Shown: piece by piece, positions 26,134 through 35,670 of the stretch
Numbering within the stretch: position 1 is the first letter of the stretch
Layout: each line of letters starts with the position of its first letter
Origin: Aggregatibacter aphrophilus ATCC 33389
GTDB lineage: Bacteria > Pseudomonadota > Gammaproteobacteria > Enterobacterales > Pasteurellaceae
DNA length: 64,000 nt
Assembly: GCF_900636915.1 (NCBI RefSeq)
Contig: NZ_LR134327.1
Location: forward strand, 2,108,001-2,172,000
Direction: 5' to 3'
The notes under the pieces: model-generated
Seen by the model: the letters and a program-made list of their open reading frames with translations, nothing else
What the model was told of the DNA's origin: nothing
The model's database searches: none
Program-made: the position numbers and the translations under genes

Positions 26134-27477
26134 TTAATTCGTTATTCGTTTGGTTTGATAATACACGACGATAGCAAATAGAACGGATGCTAAAACAGAA
26201 CAAACATCTGCACCGACCCAGAAATAAGACAAGCTGTCAAAATCATAAATTTTCTTACCGGCCTCATTAATTACGGTCGTTTTATCCAACATAAATCCAG
26301 TCAAAAATTCCCCTGCTGCAGCCCCTGCATAACCGAAAACGCCCATCATACCTAGTGCTATGCCGGAAGCAGATTTATGGGAAATGTCTGTGGCCAACAA
26401 TCCACCTAAGAAGCACAATTGGATGCCAAGCGTAATACCAAATACGGAAAGGGCGATAATGGAGAACCAAGTATTGCCATTCGGTGCAAATAAAAACGCG
26501 GCTAAGGAAATCGCATTCAACAAACTGACACCGATGGTCATAATATTTCGCTTACCATGTAGGAAACGATCGGATAACCATCCTGAAACCACTGTTCCTA
26601 AAATACCGACGATACTGTTCACGCTAATGATGGATGCGGCTTCAATAGTGGTATAACCTTTTCCGTTTTCAAGGAAAAAAACGCCCCAACTGTTCACACC
26701 GTAACGGGCGATATACATACAACAAGAGGCAACCGCCAAAATCCAAATCGCCGGATTTTTTATGACGTCCCATTGGTGCTTTAACACTTCCTTATTATCA
26801 AAAACTTCATCTTTCGATTCGGTTTTAATAATCGGTTTATATCCACAAGATTCCGGTGAATCTTTCATAAACATAATGGTCACAAGCACGCCCAATAATC
26901 CGGCAATCCCTGCAAAATTGAACCCTGCACGCCAACCGAATGTGGTAATCACGGCAGCTGTGACAACAAAGGTAATGCCTTCACCAACATTATGAGCAAC
27001 AGACCAAAAACCATAATAGGAGCCGCGTTCTTTGTCATCATACCAACGGGATAATGCCACGACACAAGGCCCCACCCCCATAGATTGCACCCAGCCGTTG
27101 AAACCCCAAATAATGGTAAGCACAATCGCACTGGTGTTCATTCCCATGGCAAAGTTAGCAAGCGCAGAAAAAAACAATCCGACGGAAAAGAAACGAACGA
27201 TATTGGAATGGTCGGCCAAAGCGCTATTGACGAATTTACCGACAGCATAAGTAATAAAGGTTGCGGAACCGATAACCCCGAGTTCTGTTGGCGTTAAGAT
27301 TCCGTTATTCACCAAAATAGGTTTGGCTACGTTAAAAGATAAACGACAGACATAATAAATGGCATAAGCAAATGAAAACGCCCAAAAGCTTTTCATTCGA
27401 GTACTCTTAAACATTTTCTCCGTATAATCTTTCAAGGGGATTGCCGAACTGGCCTTAAAAAAGCTGAGAACTGACAT
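26134..27477 (-). CDS. MFS organophosphate:phosphate antiporter-like transporter
   Basis: Twelve-helix major facilitator of the OPA family (relatives: GlpT, UhpT, UhpC, PgtP), 447 residues. Family features are an N-terminal RMKSFWAFSFAYAIYYVCRLSFNVAKPILV resembling the GlpT/UhpT opening, GFNGWVQSMGVGPCVVALSRWYDDKERGSYYG after helix 4, and WRAGFNFAGI before the central loop. OPA members exchange a phosphorylated small molecule for phosphate. It starts 18 bp after the inositol monophosphatase-family gene, so the two are co-transcribed. Within an inositol cluster this suggests import of a phosphorylated inositol. A UhpC-like sensor role is less likely without uhpAB. Confidence 0.85.
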   Translation of the reverse strand: MSVLSFFKASSAIPLKDYTEKMFKSTRMKSFWAFSFAYAIYYVCRLSFNVAKPILVNNGILTPTELGVIGSATFITYAVGKFVNSALADHSNIVRFFSVGLFFSALANFAMGMNTSAIVLTIIWGFNGWVQSMGVGPCVVALSRWYDDKERGSYYGFWSVAHNVGEGITFVVTAAVITTFGWRAGFNFAGIAGLLGVLVTIMFMKDSPESCGYKPIIKTESKDEVFDNKEVLKHQWDVIKNPAIWILAVASCCMYIARYGVNSWGVFFLENGKGYTTIEAASIISVNSIVGILGTVVSGWLSDRFLHGKRNIMTIGVSLLNAISLAAFLFAPNGNTWFSIIALSVFGITLGIQLCFLGGLLATDISHKSASGIALGMMGVFGYAGAAAGEFLTGFMLDKTTVINEAGKKIYDFDSLSYFWVGADVCSVLASVLFAIVVYYQTKRITN

Positions 27478-27495
27478 ATAGCCTCCTTTCTACTT

Positions 27496-28299
27496 TCATT
27501 GTGTTTCATGTGAGTTTTTGATGTGATTTAGTCTTGTAAACACAGCTTCACTACAACAACCTAAAATATAATTTCCTTTTAATAAGCCATCATTTTCAAG
27601 GAAATTATTCACACATCCACCGGCTTCCTGAACAATAATAATAGCTGCACAAACATCCCAAGCATTAATGTGCGGTTCAAAATAGCCAATCAAACGACCT
27701 GCCGCCACATACACCAACATTAATGCGCCGGAACCATTGCGAATAAACATTCCGCCATCAAGTAAAATTTGATGTAGCACGGGAGTAAAAGTATTAGGAT
27801 GAACGCGGTGAGACACGCCTAATCCCATTAATCCTTCTTTTAATGAGGTGGAGGAGGAAACATGAATAGGATGATCATTAAGAAATGCCCCATCACCTTT
27901 CATTGCTCTGAATAACTCATTGTGGACGGGGTCAAAAATCACACCGGAGACAATCTGATTTTTGTGTAGAATTGCAATGGAAATGCACCAAGCATTTAAT
28001 CCATATAAAAATGGGCTGGTACCATCAATAGGATCCACTACCCAACAATATTCACAGGCTAAGTTTTCTGCACCGGATTCTTCTCCTAAAAAACCATCTT
28101 GCGGGAAATACTGTTTTAATGCGTCTTTAATTTTCGCTTCGACGGTTTTATCTGCAATACTAACTTGATCCTGCAAATCGCCTTTTTTACACTCGATTTT
28201 TAACTCCTTGCGATTAAGATAAAAATCCAGTGCAATTTTCCCAACTTCTTTGACTAACTCCTGAGAAAATAAATATCTATTTCGTAGTTCAATGTCCAT
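27496..28299 (-). CDS. Inositol monophosphatase family protein
   Basis: Predicted Mg2+-dependent phosphatase of the IMPase/SuhB family, 267 residues. The metal and catalytic motifs are present: GEESG (72-76), VVDPIDGTSPF (87-97; the usual second threonine is serine) and INAWDVCAA near 221, which binds the leaving phosphate. No signal peptide is seen, so it acts in the cytoplasm. It is the first gene of a unit with the OPA-type transporter, which lies 18 bp downstream. The pair would release free myo-inositol from an imported phosphate ester for IolG. It differs from a housekeeping SuhB mainly by context. Confidence 0.88.
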   Translation of the reverse strand: MDIELRNRYLFSQELVKEVGKIALDFYLNRKELKIECKKGDLQDQVSIADKTVEAKIKDALKQYFPQDGFLGEESGAENLACEYCWVVDPIDGTSPFLYGLNAWCISIAILHKNQIVSGVIFDPVHNELFRAMKGDGAFLNDHPIHVSSSTSLKEGLMGLGVSHRVHPNTFTPVLHQILLDGGMFIRNGSGALMLVYVAAGRLIGYFEPHINAWDVCAAIIIVQEAGGCVNNFLENDGLLKGNYILGCCSEAVFTRLNHIKNSHETQ

Positions 28300-28435
28300 A
28301 TATATTCTCCTGATTAATACATTGTTGTAGATTTACGGCTTAAGTTTATAAATTGAAATATTTCTCCTTGTTTATTTTACAGACAACCCACGTTAACCCT
28401 CCATTTTGGAAAATTCAATACATATAAATAAAAAA

Positions 28436-28451
28436 TGAATTTTTTGTTTCA
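28436..28451. promoter_or_regulatory. Candidate IolR operator between the phosphatase gene and iolB
   Basis: TGAAT-TTTTTG-TTTCA, the same element as at 26038-26053. It lies 137 bp from the start of the leftward phosphatase gene, nearly the same distance and orientation as its twin to iolA, and 104 bp from iolB to the right, so it could control both. Confidence 0.6.
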
Positions 28452-28455
28452 CTTT

Positions 28456-28471
28456 TGTGATCTGTATCTGA
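28456..28471. promoter_or_regulatory. CRP-like site between the phosphatase gene and iolB
   Basis: TGTGA-TCTGTA-TCTGA, identical to 26058-26073 and at the same spacing from the operator-like element. Confidence 0.5.
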
Positions 28472-28555
28472 TTTTAATGAAATCCTAGTAGATTAATTGA
28501 GCTAAGGGAGTATTATCCAAAGGGTTTATTGAGCTATTTATTTTAGGAGGACGCG

Positions 28556-29386
28556 ATGAGTTATTTACTATCCAAATCAAGAAAAGATCATCCCGAAAAA
28601 AACGGCGAAGTACAAAAAATCACACCCCAAACGGCCAATTGGGAGTACGTCGGTTTTGAAATGTACCACTTACAAAAAGACCAAGAACTCACCTTCGACA
28701 CAGAAAATACCGAGACTTGTTTTGTTTTGGTGGCAGGTAAAGCGACCGTGACGACTGCCCAAGCGACCTTTGAGCATATCGGAAATAGAGCCTCCCCGTT
28801 TGAACGGGTCCCACCTTATTCCGTGTATGTTCCACATCATCAACAGGTTCAAATAAAAGCGGAAAGCTATTTGGAACTGGCTGTTTGTCGTGCACCAAGT
28901 CAAGGCAATTTGTCGGTTCGTTTAATTGAACCGAAAGACGTGGGCGTGGAAAAACGGGGATATGGCAATAACAAGCGTTTAGTACATAATATATTGCCAG
29001 AGACCGAAACCGCAGACGCATTATTGGTCGTAGAAGTGTTTACTGATGAGGGCAATACCAGTTCATTTCCTAGCCATAAACATGATGATAAAAACTCTCC
29101 AACAGAAACCTATTTGGAAGAAACCTATTACCACCGTTTCTCGCCATCGCAAGGTTTTGCATTACAACGGGTCTACACTGACGACCGTTCATTAGATGAA
29201 TGTATGGCGGTATATGACGGCGATGTGGTTCAGGTACCGAGAGGTTATCATCCGGTCGCTACTATTGCCGGTTATGACAACTATTACTTAAACGTCATGG
29301 CGGGACCGGTCAGAAAATGGCGCTTTACTTGGGAACAGGATCACGCCTGGATCAACAGTGAAAAATACGCCGATAAATTCAAATAA
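28556..29386 (+). CDS. iolB: 5-deoxy-glucuronate isomerase IolB
   Basis: Converts 5-deoxy-glucuronate to 2-deoxy-5-keto-gluconate in inositol catabolism, 276 residues. It is a bicupin: metal-binding residues of the second cupin are in SFPSHKHDDKNSPTETYLEETYYHRF, and the C terminus carries QVPRGYHPVATIAGYDNYYLNVMAGP, typical of IolB. Start ATG 28556 follows TTAGGAGGA. It stands alone on the plus strand, divergent from the phosphatase-transporter unit and upstream of iolR. Confidence 0.96.
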   Translation: MSYLLSKSRKDHPEKNGEVQKITPQTANWEYVGFEMYHLQKDQELTFDTENTETCFVLVAGKATVTTAQATFEHIGNRASPFERVPPYSVYVPHHQQVQIKAESYLELAVCRAPSQGNLSVRLIEPKDVGVEKRGYGNNKRLVHNILPETETADALLVVEVFTDEGNTSSFPSHKHDDKNSPTETYLEETYYHRFSPSQGFALQRVYTDDRSLDECMAVYDGDVVQVPRGYHPVATIAGYDNYYLNVMAGPVRKWRFTWEQDHAWINSEKYADKFK

Positions 29387-29414
29387 CGAAAGTTTAAATC
29401 CATAAAATCGACTT

Positions 29415-29446
29415 AAAGTGCGGTCATTTTTTCCGGTATTTTTATG
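29415..29446 (+). repeat. Uptake signal with conserved tail
   Basis: AAAGTGCGGTCATTTTTTCC followed by GGTATTTTTATG. It lies in the 279-bp gap between iolB and iolR, which holds no other gene. A degenerate second signal (GACCGCTTTTTTT) is near 29591. Confidence 0.6.
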
Positions 29447-29665
29447 TAGTTTCACAAAGCTGAAATGACGATTGGTAACCTGTCTCATCCTGAGTAATAT
29501 CTGTGTTTGGGCAGCATAAAACTCATGCGTCGACAAGCTAAACAACTGTTTTGTGCATTTGCTACACAATACTGATTTTTTCAAGCCAAATGACCGCTTT
29601 TTTTCTTGAGGTTTTTAATCCATCTCTATAAGATCTAGAAATATTTATTTTATGGATATAACAAT

Positions 29666-30508
29666 ATGAAAGAAAAATCTCAATTAACCAATTTACAAAC
29701 AGAAATACAAACCCGCTACGACAGTTTAAGTAAAAGGCTTAAGCAGGTTGCTCAATACATTTTAGATAACAGCGATAGCATCGTTTTTGATACGGTCGCC
29801 ACGATTGCAGAAAAAGCAGATGTCCCTCCCTCTACACTAATCCGTTTTGCCGCCGAATTCGGTTTTTCCGGTTTTAACGAAATGAAACAAATCTTTCGCG
29901 AAAATCTCATGGAAAAAACGACAAATTACACAGAAAGGCTGCAACTTTCGCATAAAATCGCGCAATCGGAAGGGGAAGAATCGCCGGAAGATATTTTAAC
30001 AATCTTTTCGCAAGCCAATAGTCAGGCATTGCATCAGTTAGCAGAACAAACCACAAATGAACAAATTTATGCCGCCGCTAAGATACTAAAAGAAGCAAAT
30101 AATATCTTTATTATTGGGTTAAAGCGTTCTTTTAGCGCAGCTTGCTACCTTAACTATGCACTACATCATTTGGACTGTCGTGCTTTTTTAATCAACGGCT
30201 TAGGCGGCATGTTTGATGAGCAGCTTAGTCAGGTCAAAGAAGGGGATGTGGTCGTCGCGATTAGTTTCTCACCTTATGCGGCGGAAACCGTCAACATTAT
30301 GAACACCAGCGCCAAGAAAGGCGTTAAACAAATCGCTATCACCGACAGCCAAATCAGCCCGCTACTTGCGTTTAGCGATATCGCATTTGTGATAAAAGAA
30401 GCCCAGGTGCTGGGATTCCGTTCACAATGCTCTACCATGACGCTGGTTCAAACATTGGCAATTGTGTTGGGATTGGAAAAAGAGAAAGAAAAAGAGAAAA
30501 AACACTAA
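29666..30508 (+). CDS. iolR: RpiR-family transcriptional regulator, probable IolR
   Basis: Regulator of 280 residues. The N-terminal ~80 residues form the RpiR-type helix-turn-helix (RLKQVAQYILDNSDSIVFDTVATIAEKADVPPSTLIRFAAEFGFSGFNEMKQIF). The C-terminal half is a SIS sugar-phosphate-binding domain (NNIFIIGLKRSFSAACYLNYALHHL, then GDVVVAISFSPYAAETVNIM and KQIAITDS). A phosphorylated inositol-pathway intermediate is the likely effector, as in other IolR/RpiR regulators. It sits in the centre of the iol cluster and is the best candidate to bind the four TGAAW-N6-TTTCA elements. The C terminus is a lysine-glutamate repeat (EKEKEKEKK). Confidence 0.88.
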   Translation: MKEKSQLTNLQTEIQTRYDSLSKRLKQVAQYILDNSDSIVFDTVATIAEKADVPPSTLIRFAAEFGFSGFNEMKQIFRENLMEKTTNYTERLQLSHKIAQSEGEESPEDILTIFSQANSQALHQLAEQTTNEQIYAAAKILKEANNIFIIGLKRSFSAACYLNYALHHLDCRAFLINGLGGMFDEQLSQVKEGDVVVAISFSPYAAETVNIMNTSAKKGVKQIAITDSQISPLLAFSDIAFVIKEAQVLGFRSQCSTMTLVQTLAIVLGLEKEKEKEKKH

Positions 30509-30515
30509 GTAACAA

Positions 30516-30540
30516 AAAATGCCCCATGACGGGGCATTTT
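30516..30540. terminator. Bidirectional terminator between iolR and iolC
   Basis: AAAATGCCCC at 30516-30525 pairs with GGGGCATTTT at 30531-30540. It serves the converging iolR and iolC genes. Confidence 0.9.
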
Positions 30541-30550
30541 ACGTTTATGC

Positions 30551-32461
30551 TTATTTGCGGGCTTGCCACAGTTTAATTAATCTTCTGTATCTTTCGCCCA
30601 CTTCGGTAATCAACTCGTCATCCGTTAATTTTCCAGCAAGCCAGTCTGCCGATGGTTGTCCGAAAATGGTCCGTCCAACAGCAAAGCCTTTGACTAAAGG
30701 CGCACCTACTGATGCGTCAAATACGGCTTTGAATTGTTCTTCCGGCGCATCTAAACCTAAAATCAGAATACCACGACAGTATGGATCGTTTGTGCGAATC
30801 ACTTCACTGATATTCGCCCAGCCTTGTGCCGATACGCCCGGCAATTTCCACCAATCCGGTTTAATGCCTAACTGATAGAAGTGTGCGATGATGTCTGCAT
30901 AATATTGTTCGTTTTGTTCCATATCTGCAGGCAAAATCACTTCTAATAACAATTCATGACCGGTTCGACAGCAGGCTTGATACACCTGTTTTAAGGTTGA
31001 ATCCTGCTCCGCTTTCATTTCAGCACTGTCTTTCGGATGATAAAAGACCAAACATTTCACTACATGTTCTTGTGGCCAGCCGACTAATTGGCTACCTAAA
31101 TCACCGTGTTCCAAACGTAATGGACGGGAAGACGGCAATTCAATCGGACGTCCAATCCACCACTTTTTACCGGTAATTTCATTCAATGCGGCCTGTCCGA
31201 AAGTCGTATCCGCAAGAATCCCTGCCTGACCATCATAAATACCTTCTTCTTGCGCCGTTTTTTCCGCCGCCTGCAATAAAAGCTGTTTCAATTTAGGAAT
31301 CCGTTTGACATCCGCACCGTATTTTTTCGCCATATCGACCAGTTGCTTACGATGATCAAAGGCAAAAATACACAAGTTATCCCATTTGGCTTTTCGAGTA
31401 GTCACACGGTGTAAATGATTAAGTTGTTCATCCAAATCCGGACGAGGTACCGATTCTGCACGGGCAAGATAATTATCTAACTCCGCTTTGGTCGGCATTG
31501 CAGGAGCGCAACCGTGGCGGGAAACCACCAATGCTCCGCAAGCATTGGCATAACGACAAGACTGCTCCCAACCTTCATTATTGATGTAACCACGAATCAG
31601 CCCTGACATAAAGGCATCACCCGCACCAAGCACATTCAGCACTTCCACTCTGACGCCATAAACATTTAGTCCGCCGTCCAAATCATCAGGAATCTCACCT
31701 TCAAATACCGAGCAACCCAATGCACCACGTTTACAAACTAAAACGGCGTGGCTGAACTTACGCACGTTTTTAAGTGCGGTTAATGTATCTGTCGAACCGC
31801 CGGCAATATGGAATTCTTCTTCTGTTCCCACCAACACATCAAAATGGTGTAAGACTTCTTGCAATGATTTCGTCACCGCTTCCGAATCAATAAAACGGGT
31901 TTCTCCATCCCCTAAGGAGGTCAGTCCCCATAACACCGGGCGATAATCGATATCCAACAAACGTTTTGTGTTATTTCTGCCCGCATATTCCAACGCCGTC
32001 AACACCGCTTCTCTGGTTTTCGGGTGGGACAAATGCGTGCCGGTAATGGCTAAGGCTTTGGCGGAAGCAATATAGCTTTCATCAAAATCCGCTTTGGTAA
32101 TCGCCATATCGGCACAATTTTCGCGGTAAAAAATCAACGGGAAAGTATCCTGATCTTTAATGCCTAAAATCACAAGCCCGGTCAAACGTTCTTTATCCGT
32201 AATCAAATGGCTGGTATCCACTCCGACGCGTTGTAATTCCTCGCGTAAAAAACGTCCCATGTGCTCATCACCAACGCGTGCCAACATAGAAGATTTCACG
32301 CCTTGCACCGCCGTACCATAGGCCACATTACCGGAGGATCCGCCCAGATATTTGGAAAAAGAAGAAGCGTCCTCTAATCTGGCACCGATTTGTTGTGCAT
32401 AAAGATCAACAGCAACCCGACCAAGACAGATAAGGTCTAATGTTTTTTCTACCGTTTTCAT
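30551..32461 (-). CDS. iolC: IolC kinase fused to an IolJ-like (DUF2090) aldolase domain
   Basis: Two-domain protein of 636 residues. Residues 1 to about 330 are a PfkB-type 5-dehydro-2-deoxygluconokinase, with LGGSSGNVAYG near 40 and the catalytic loop NVLGAGDAFMSGLIRGY near 275. Residues from about 345 onward are a DUF2090 domain (FAFDHRKQLVDMAKKYG, GILADTTFGQAAL, FYHPKD, RGILILGLDAP). In other bacteria this domain is linked to the aldolase step that splits the phosphorylated product into dihydroxyacetone phosphate and malonic semialdehyde. No separate iolJ is present, so the fusion probably supplies both steps. Divergent from iolD, with an operator-like element 46 bp upstream. Confidence 0.93.
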   Translation of the reverse strand: MKTVEKTLDLICLGRVAVDLYAQQIGARLEDASSFSKYLGGSSGNVAYGTAVQGVKSSMLARVGDEHMGRFLREELQRVGVDTSHLITDKERLTGLVILGIKDQDTFPLIFYRENCADMAITKADFDESYIASAKALAITGTHLSHPKTREAVLTALEYAGRNNTKRLLDIDYRPVLWGLTSLGDGETRFIDSEAVTKSLQEVLHHFDVLVGTEEEFHIAGGSTDTLTALKNVRKFSHAVLVCKRGALGCSVFEGEIPDDLDGGLNVYGVRVEVLNVLGAGDAFMSGLIRGYINNEGWEQSCRYANACGALVVSRHGCAPAMPTKAELDNYLARAESVPRPDLDEQLNHLHRVTTRKAKWDNLCIFAFDHRKQLVDMAKKYGADVKRIPKLKQLLLQAAEKTAQEEGIYDGQAGILADTTFGQAALNEITGKKWWIGRPIELPSSRPLRLEHGDLGSQLVGWPQEHVVKCLVFYHPKDSAEMKAEQDSTLKQVYQACCRTGHELLLEVILPADMEQNEQYYADIIAHFYQLGIKPDWWKLPGVSAQGWANISEVIRTNDPYCRGILILGLDAPEEQFKAVFDASVGAPLVKGFAVGRTIFGQPSADWLAGKLTDDELITEVGERYRRLIKLWQARK

Positions 32462-32506
32462 AATGCAATTCCTTCTACTTAGTAAAATTGTTTCACCTAC
32501 ACAAAT

Positions 32507-32522
32507 TGAAACACATATTTCA
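32507..32522. promoter_or_regulatory. Candidate IolR operator upstream of iolC
   Basis: TGAAA-CACATA-TTTCA, perfect inverted arms, 46 bp upstream of iolC. The arms extend to TTGAAA and TTTCAA. Confidence 0.6.
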
Positions 32523-32684
32523 AAAAAATCAATATTGAAATTTAATTTTTTAGACCTTAATCACAAAACAGACATCATCCGATTTTCTATTCGGTATTTT
32601 ATGATTCATACTGTTAATAGGCTGTTTAAGTGTTTTTTAAAGATAAAATATAAATTCGGGAAAATTTGATCTATGTCTCAAAAA

Positions 32685-32700
32685 TGAAATTTTTGTTTCA
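32685..32700. promoter_or_regulatory. Candidate IolR operator upstream of iolD
   Basis: TGAAA-TTTTTG-TTTCA, perfect inverted arms, 71 bp upstream of iolD. Confidence 0.6.
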
Positions 32701-32770
32701 AAAATATTTAAAATTAAAAGAATGCTTATATACTGGTTTCAATGCTAGCTACCCGTAAAAGGAGATTCTG

Positions 32771-34717
32771 ATGAAAACCGTAAGACTTACTGTTGCACAA
32801 GCGCTTATAAAATTTCTTGATAATCAATATATCGAATTTGATGGCAAAGTAACAAAATTTGTTGAAGGTATCTTTGGTATTTTCGGTCATGGCAATGTGC
32901 TTGGAATCGGTCAGGCGTTGGAACAAGACAGTGGTGATCTGATTGTGTGCCAAGGACGTAATGAACAAGGCATGGCGCACGTGGCAATCGGCTTTGCCAA
33001 ACAAAATCTGCGTAAAAAAATTTACGCCTGCACCTCTTCCGTCGGTCCCGGCGCCGCCAACATGATTACTGCCGCCGCCACCGCAACCGCCAATCGCATT
33101 CCGCTTCTTCTTTTACCGGGTGATGTTTTCGCCACCCGCCAACCGGATCCGGTTTTACAACAAATCGAGCAATTTCATGATTTAAGCATCAGCACAAACG
33201 ATGCTTTCCGTGCCGTGAGCAAATATTGGGATAGAGTCAGCCGTCCGGAGCAACTGATGACCGCCTGCATTAACGCCATGCGGGTATTAACGGATCCGGC
33301 GGACACCGGCGCCGTCACCATCGCCCTGCCGCAAGACGTCCAAGCAGAAGCCTACGATTTCCCGGAATATTTCCTGCAAAAACGCATTCACAGCATTGAG
33401 CGCACGCTCCCTACCGAACCTATGTTGAAATCTGCCGTGGATTTGATTCTGAAGGCGAAAAAACCGTTAATTGTCTGCGGTGGCGGGGTGCGTTATTCCG
33501 AAGCGGCGGAGCAATTAAAACAGTTTGCCGAAACCTTCCAGATTCCTTTTGCCGAAACCCAGGCGGGAAAAAGTGCGGTCGTTTCCGTGCACGTTTTGAA
33601 CGTGGGCGGTGTAGGCGAGACCGGCTGTTTGAGCGCCAACCTGTTGGCAAAAGAAGCGGATCTGATTATCGGTATCGGCACGCGCTACACGGATTTCACC
33701 ACCTCCTCCAAATGGATCTTCCAACATCCGGATGTGAAATTCCTGAACATCAACGTTGCCCGTTTCGATGCCTATAAACTGGATGGCGTCCAAGTGGTTG
33801 CCGACGCCAAAGAAACGCTGGAAAAACTGACCGCACTTTTAGCACTGACGGGCTACCGTTACCGTGCCCAATGGGGCAACGCCGTTGCCGAAGCCAAAGC
33901 GCAATTTGCCCAAGAACTCCAACGGATTTATCACGTGGTTTACACCGAAACCAATTTCGTGCCGGAAGTGGACGATGCCTTGGATCGGGAAAAAGTTTAT
34001 GCGGAATTTATTAAATTGACCCAATCCCATCTGCCCCAAAGCCGCGTGTTAGGCATTCTCAATGAAACCTTGGGCGAAAACGACATTATCGTAGGCGCCG
34101 CGGGCAGCTTGCCGGGCGACTTGCAACGGGCATGGCAATCCAAGGGCGAAAACACTTACCATCTGGAATACGGCTACTCCTGCATGGGATATGAAGTGAA
34201 CGCCGCATTGGGCGCGAAATTGGCGCAACCGGAAAAAGAGGTTTATGCCTTATTGGGCGACGGTTCTTACATGATGCTCCATTCCGAACTGGTGACCTCC
34301 GTTCAGGAACATAAAAAAATCAACGTAATTTTATTCGACAACATGACAAACGGCTGTATTAACAATCTGCAAATCGGCAGTGGTATGGACAGCTTCGCCA
34401 CCGAATTCCGCTTCAGAAATCCGCAAACCAATAAATTAGACGGCGGATTCGTGCCCGTTGACTTTGCCATGAATGCGGCATCTTACGGTTGTAAAACCTA
34501 TAAAGTCACCACTGAAGAGGAATTACGCGCCGCCCTTGCCGATGCGAAAAAACAAACCATCTCTACGTTGATTGACATAAAAGTCTTGCCAAAAACCATG
34601 ATTCACGGCTACGGCAGCTGGTGGCACGTTGGCGTAGCAGAAGTGTCAGAAAAAGAAAAAATCCGCCAAGCGCATGAAAGCAGCGTGAAACACATTAACG
34701 AAGCAAGACGTTATTAA
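32771..34717 (+). CDS. iolD: 3D-(3,5/4)-trihydroxycyclohexane-1,2-dione hydrolase IolD
   Basis: Thiamine-diphosphate enzyme that opens the inositol ring to 5-deoxy-glucuronate, 648 residues. It has the three-domain layout of acetolactate-synthase relatives: an N-terminal PYR domain with [12 protein letters not shown], a central domain with [12 protein letters not shown], and a C-terminal ThDP domain whose motif runs from LLGDGSYMM to the NNLQIGSGM segment (about 490-540). It heads the plus-strand iolDEG operon. Two uptake signals lie inside the gene, so the cluster is adapted to this genome. Confidence 0.96.
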   Translation: MKTVRLTVAQALIKFLDNQYIEFDGKVTKFVEGIFGIFGHGNVLGIGQALEQDSGDLIVCQGRNEQGMAHVAIGFAKQNLRKKIYACTSSVGPGAANMITAAATATANRIPLLLLPGDVFATRQPDPVLQQIEQFHDLSISTNDAFRAVSKYWDRVSRPEQLMTACINAMRVLTDPADTGAVTIALPQDVQAEAYDFPEYFLQKRIHSIERTLPTEPMLKSAVDLILKAKKPLIVCGGGVRYSEAAEQLKQFAETFQIPFAETQAGKSAVVSVHVLNVGGVGETGCLSANLLAKEADLIIGIGTRYTDFTTSSKWIFQHPDVKFLNINVARFDAYKLDGVQVVADAKETLEKLTALLALTGYRYRAQWGNAVAEAKAQFAQELQRIYHVVYTETNFVPEVDDALDREKVYAEFIKLTQSHLPQSRVLGILNETLGENDIIVGAAGSLPGDLQRAWQSKGENTYHLEYGYSCMGYEVNAALGAKLAQPEKEVYALLGDGSYMMLHSELVTSVQEHKKINVILFDNMTNGCINNLQIGSGMDSFATEFRFRNPQTNKLDGGFVPVDFAMNAASYGCKTYKVTTEEELRAALADAKKQTISTLIDIKVLPKTMIHGYGSWWHVGVAEVSEKEKIRQAHESSVKHINEARRY

Positions 34718-34771
34718 TCCGATTCAATTTATTATCTCCAATTTAACCACTCTGTTGAGAAGGAAAACACT

Positions 34772-35668
34772 ATGAAAGCTGAAAACGTGAAATTAGGTAT
34801 CGCGCCAATCGGTTGGACTAACGATGATATGCCTGATCTTGGCAAAGAGAATACCTTTGAACAATGTGTCAGTGAAATGGCACTTGCGGGTTTTACCGGA
34901 TGTGAAGTTGGAAATAAATATCCGCGCGACGTGGACGTGTTAAAACATAAGCTGGCTGTTCGCGGTATTCAAATTTGTAATGCGTGGTTCAGTACGTTTT
35001 TTGTCGATGGTAAAAAAGAGGAAACCATCAAAGAATTTATCAAACATCGTGATTTCCTCCATACCATGGGCGCCAAAGTGATCGGTTGTTCCGAACAAAG
35101 CCGTAGTATTCAAGGCACCACCAAAGCCGTGTTCAAAGAGAAAACCGTATTCACCGAAGAGGAATGGCAACGCCTCGCCGAAGGTTACAACGAACTTGCC
35201 AAACTTGCCGCCGAAAAAGGCATGAAAGTTTGCCTGCACCACCACATGGGCACCGGCATTCAAACCCCAGCAGAAATTGATAAATATATGGCGGTGGTTA
35301 ATGATGACGTGTATTTGTTATTCGATTCAGGTCACCTCTACTATTCTGAAGGCTCACAAAAAGCCATGCTGGATGTTTTGGAAAAATACATCGACCGCAT
35401 TTGCCACGTGCATTTGAAAGACGTGCGCGATAAAGTGGTCGCCGACGTAAAAGCCAATAATCTGAGCTTCCTGGAAGGCGTGCGTAAAGGCACCTTTACC
35501 GTGCCGGGCGATGGTGTGATTGATTTCAGACCGATTTTCGACATTCTCGAAAAACACAATTACAAAGGCTGGATGGTCGTTGAAGCGGAACAGGATCCGG
35601 CCATTGCCAATCCATTTGAATATGCCGTTAAAGGCCGTAAGTACATTAAAGAAACAGCGGGGATTTAA
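34772..35668 (+). CDS. iolE: 2-keto-myo-inositol dehydratase IolE
   Basis: Dehydrates 2-keto-myo-inositol (inosose) to the dione used by IolD, 298 residues. It is a xylose-isomerase-like TIM barrel. The N-terminal segment [18 protein letters not shown] is typical, and metal-site residues appear in [28 protein letters not shown] and [11 protein letters not shown] 34772 follows AGAAGGAA. It is 54 bp after iolD and 2 bp before iolG. Confidence 0.96.
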   Translation: MKAENVKLGIAPIGWTNDDMPDLGKENTFEQCVSEMALAGFTGCEVGNKYPRDVDVLKHKLAVRGIQICNAWFSTFFVDGKKEETIKEFIKHRDFLHTMGAKVIGCSEQSRSIQGTTKAVFKEKTVFTEEEWQRLAEGYNELAKLAAEKGMKVCLHHHMGTGIQTPAEIDKYMAVVNDDVYLLFDSGHLYYSEGSQKAMLDVLEKYIDRICHVHLKDVRDKVVADVKANNLSFLEGVRKGTFTVPGDGVIDFRPIFDILEKHNYKGWMVVEAEQDPAIANPFEYAVKGRKYIKETAGI

Positions 35669-35670
35669 TC

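Larger units (their letters stand above)
32462..32770. other. iolC-iolD divergent control region
   Basis: This 309-bp AT-rich gap contains two perfect TGAAA-N6-TTTCA elements, one near each gene, plus isolated half-sites (TTGAAAT near 32535). No gene is seen. The iolD ribosome-binding site AAAGGAGA lies at 32758-32765. Confidence 0.7.

Noticed and set aside
29436-29464. TTTCA-CAAAGC-TGAAA near 29448 as a fifth iol operator
   Set aside because: The arms are everted relative to TGAAA-N6-TTTCA, so it is not the same element.
29288-29584. Minus-strand open frame of 98 residues overlapping the iolB end
   Set aside because: It overlaps iolB and an uptake signal and has no family features.
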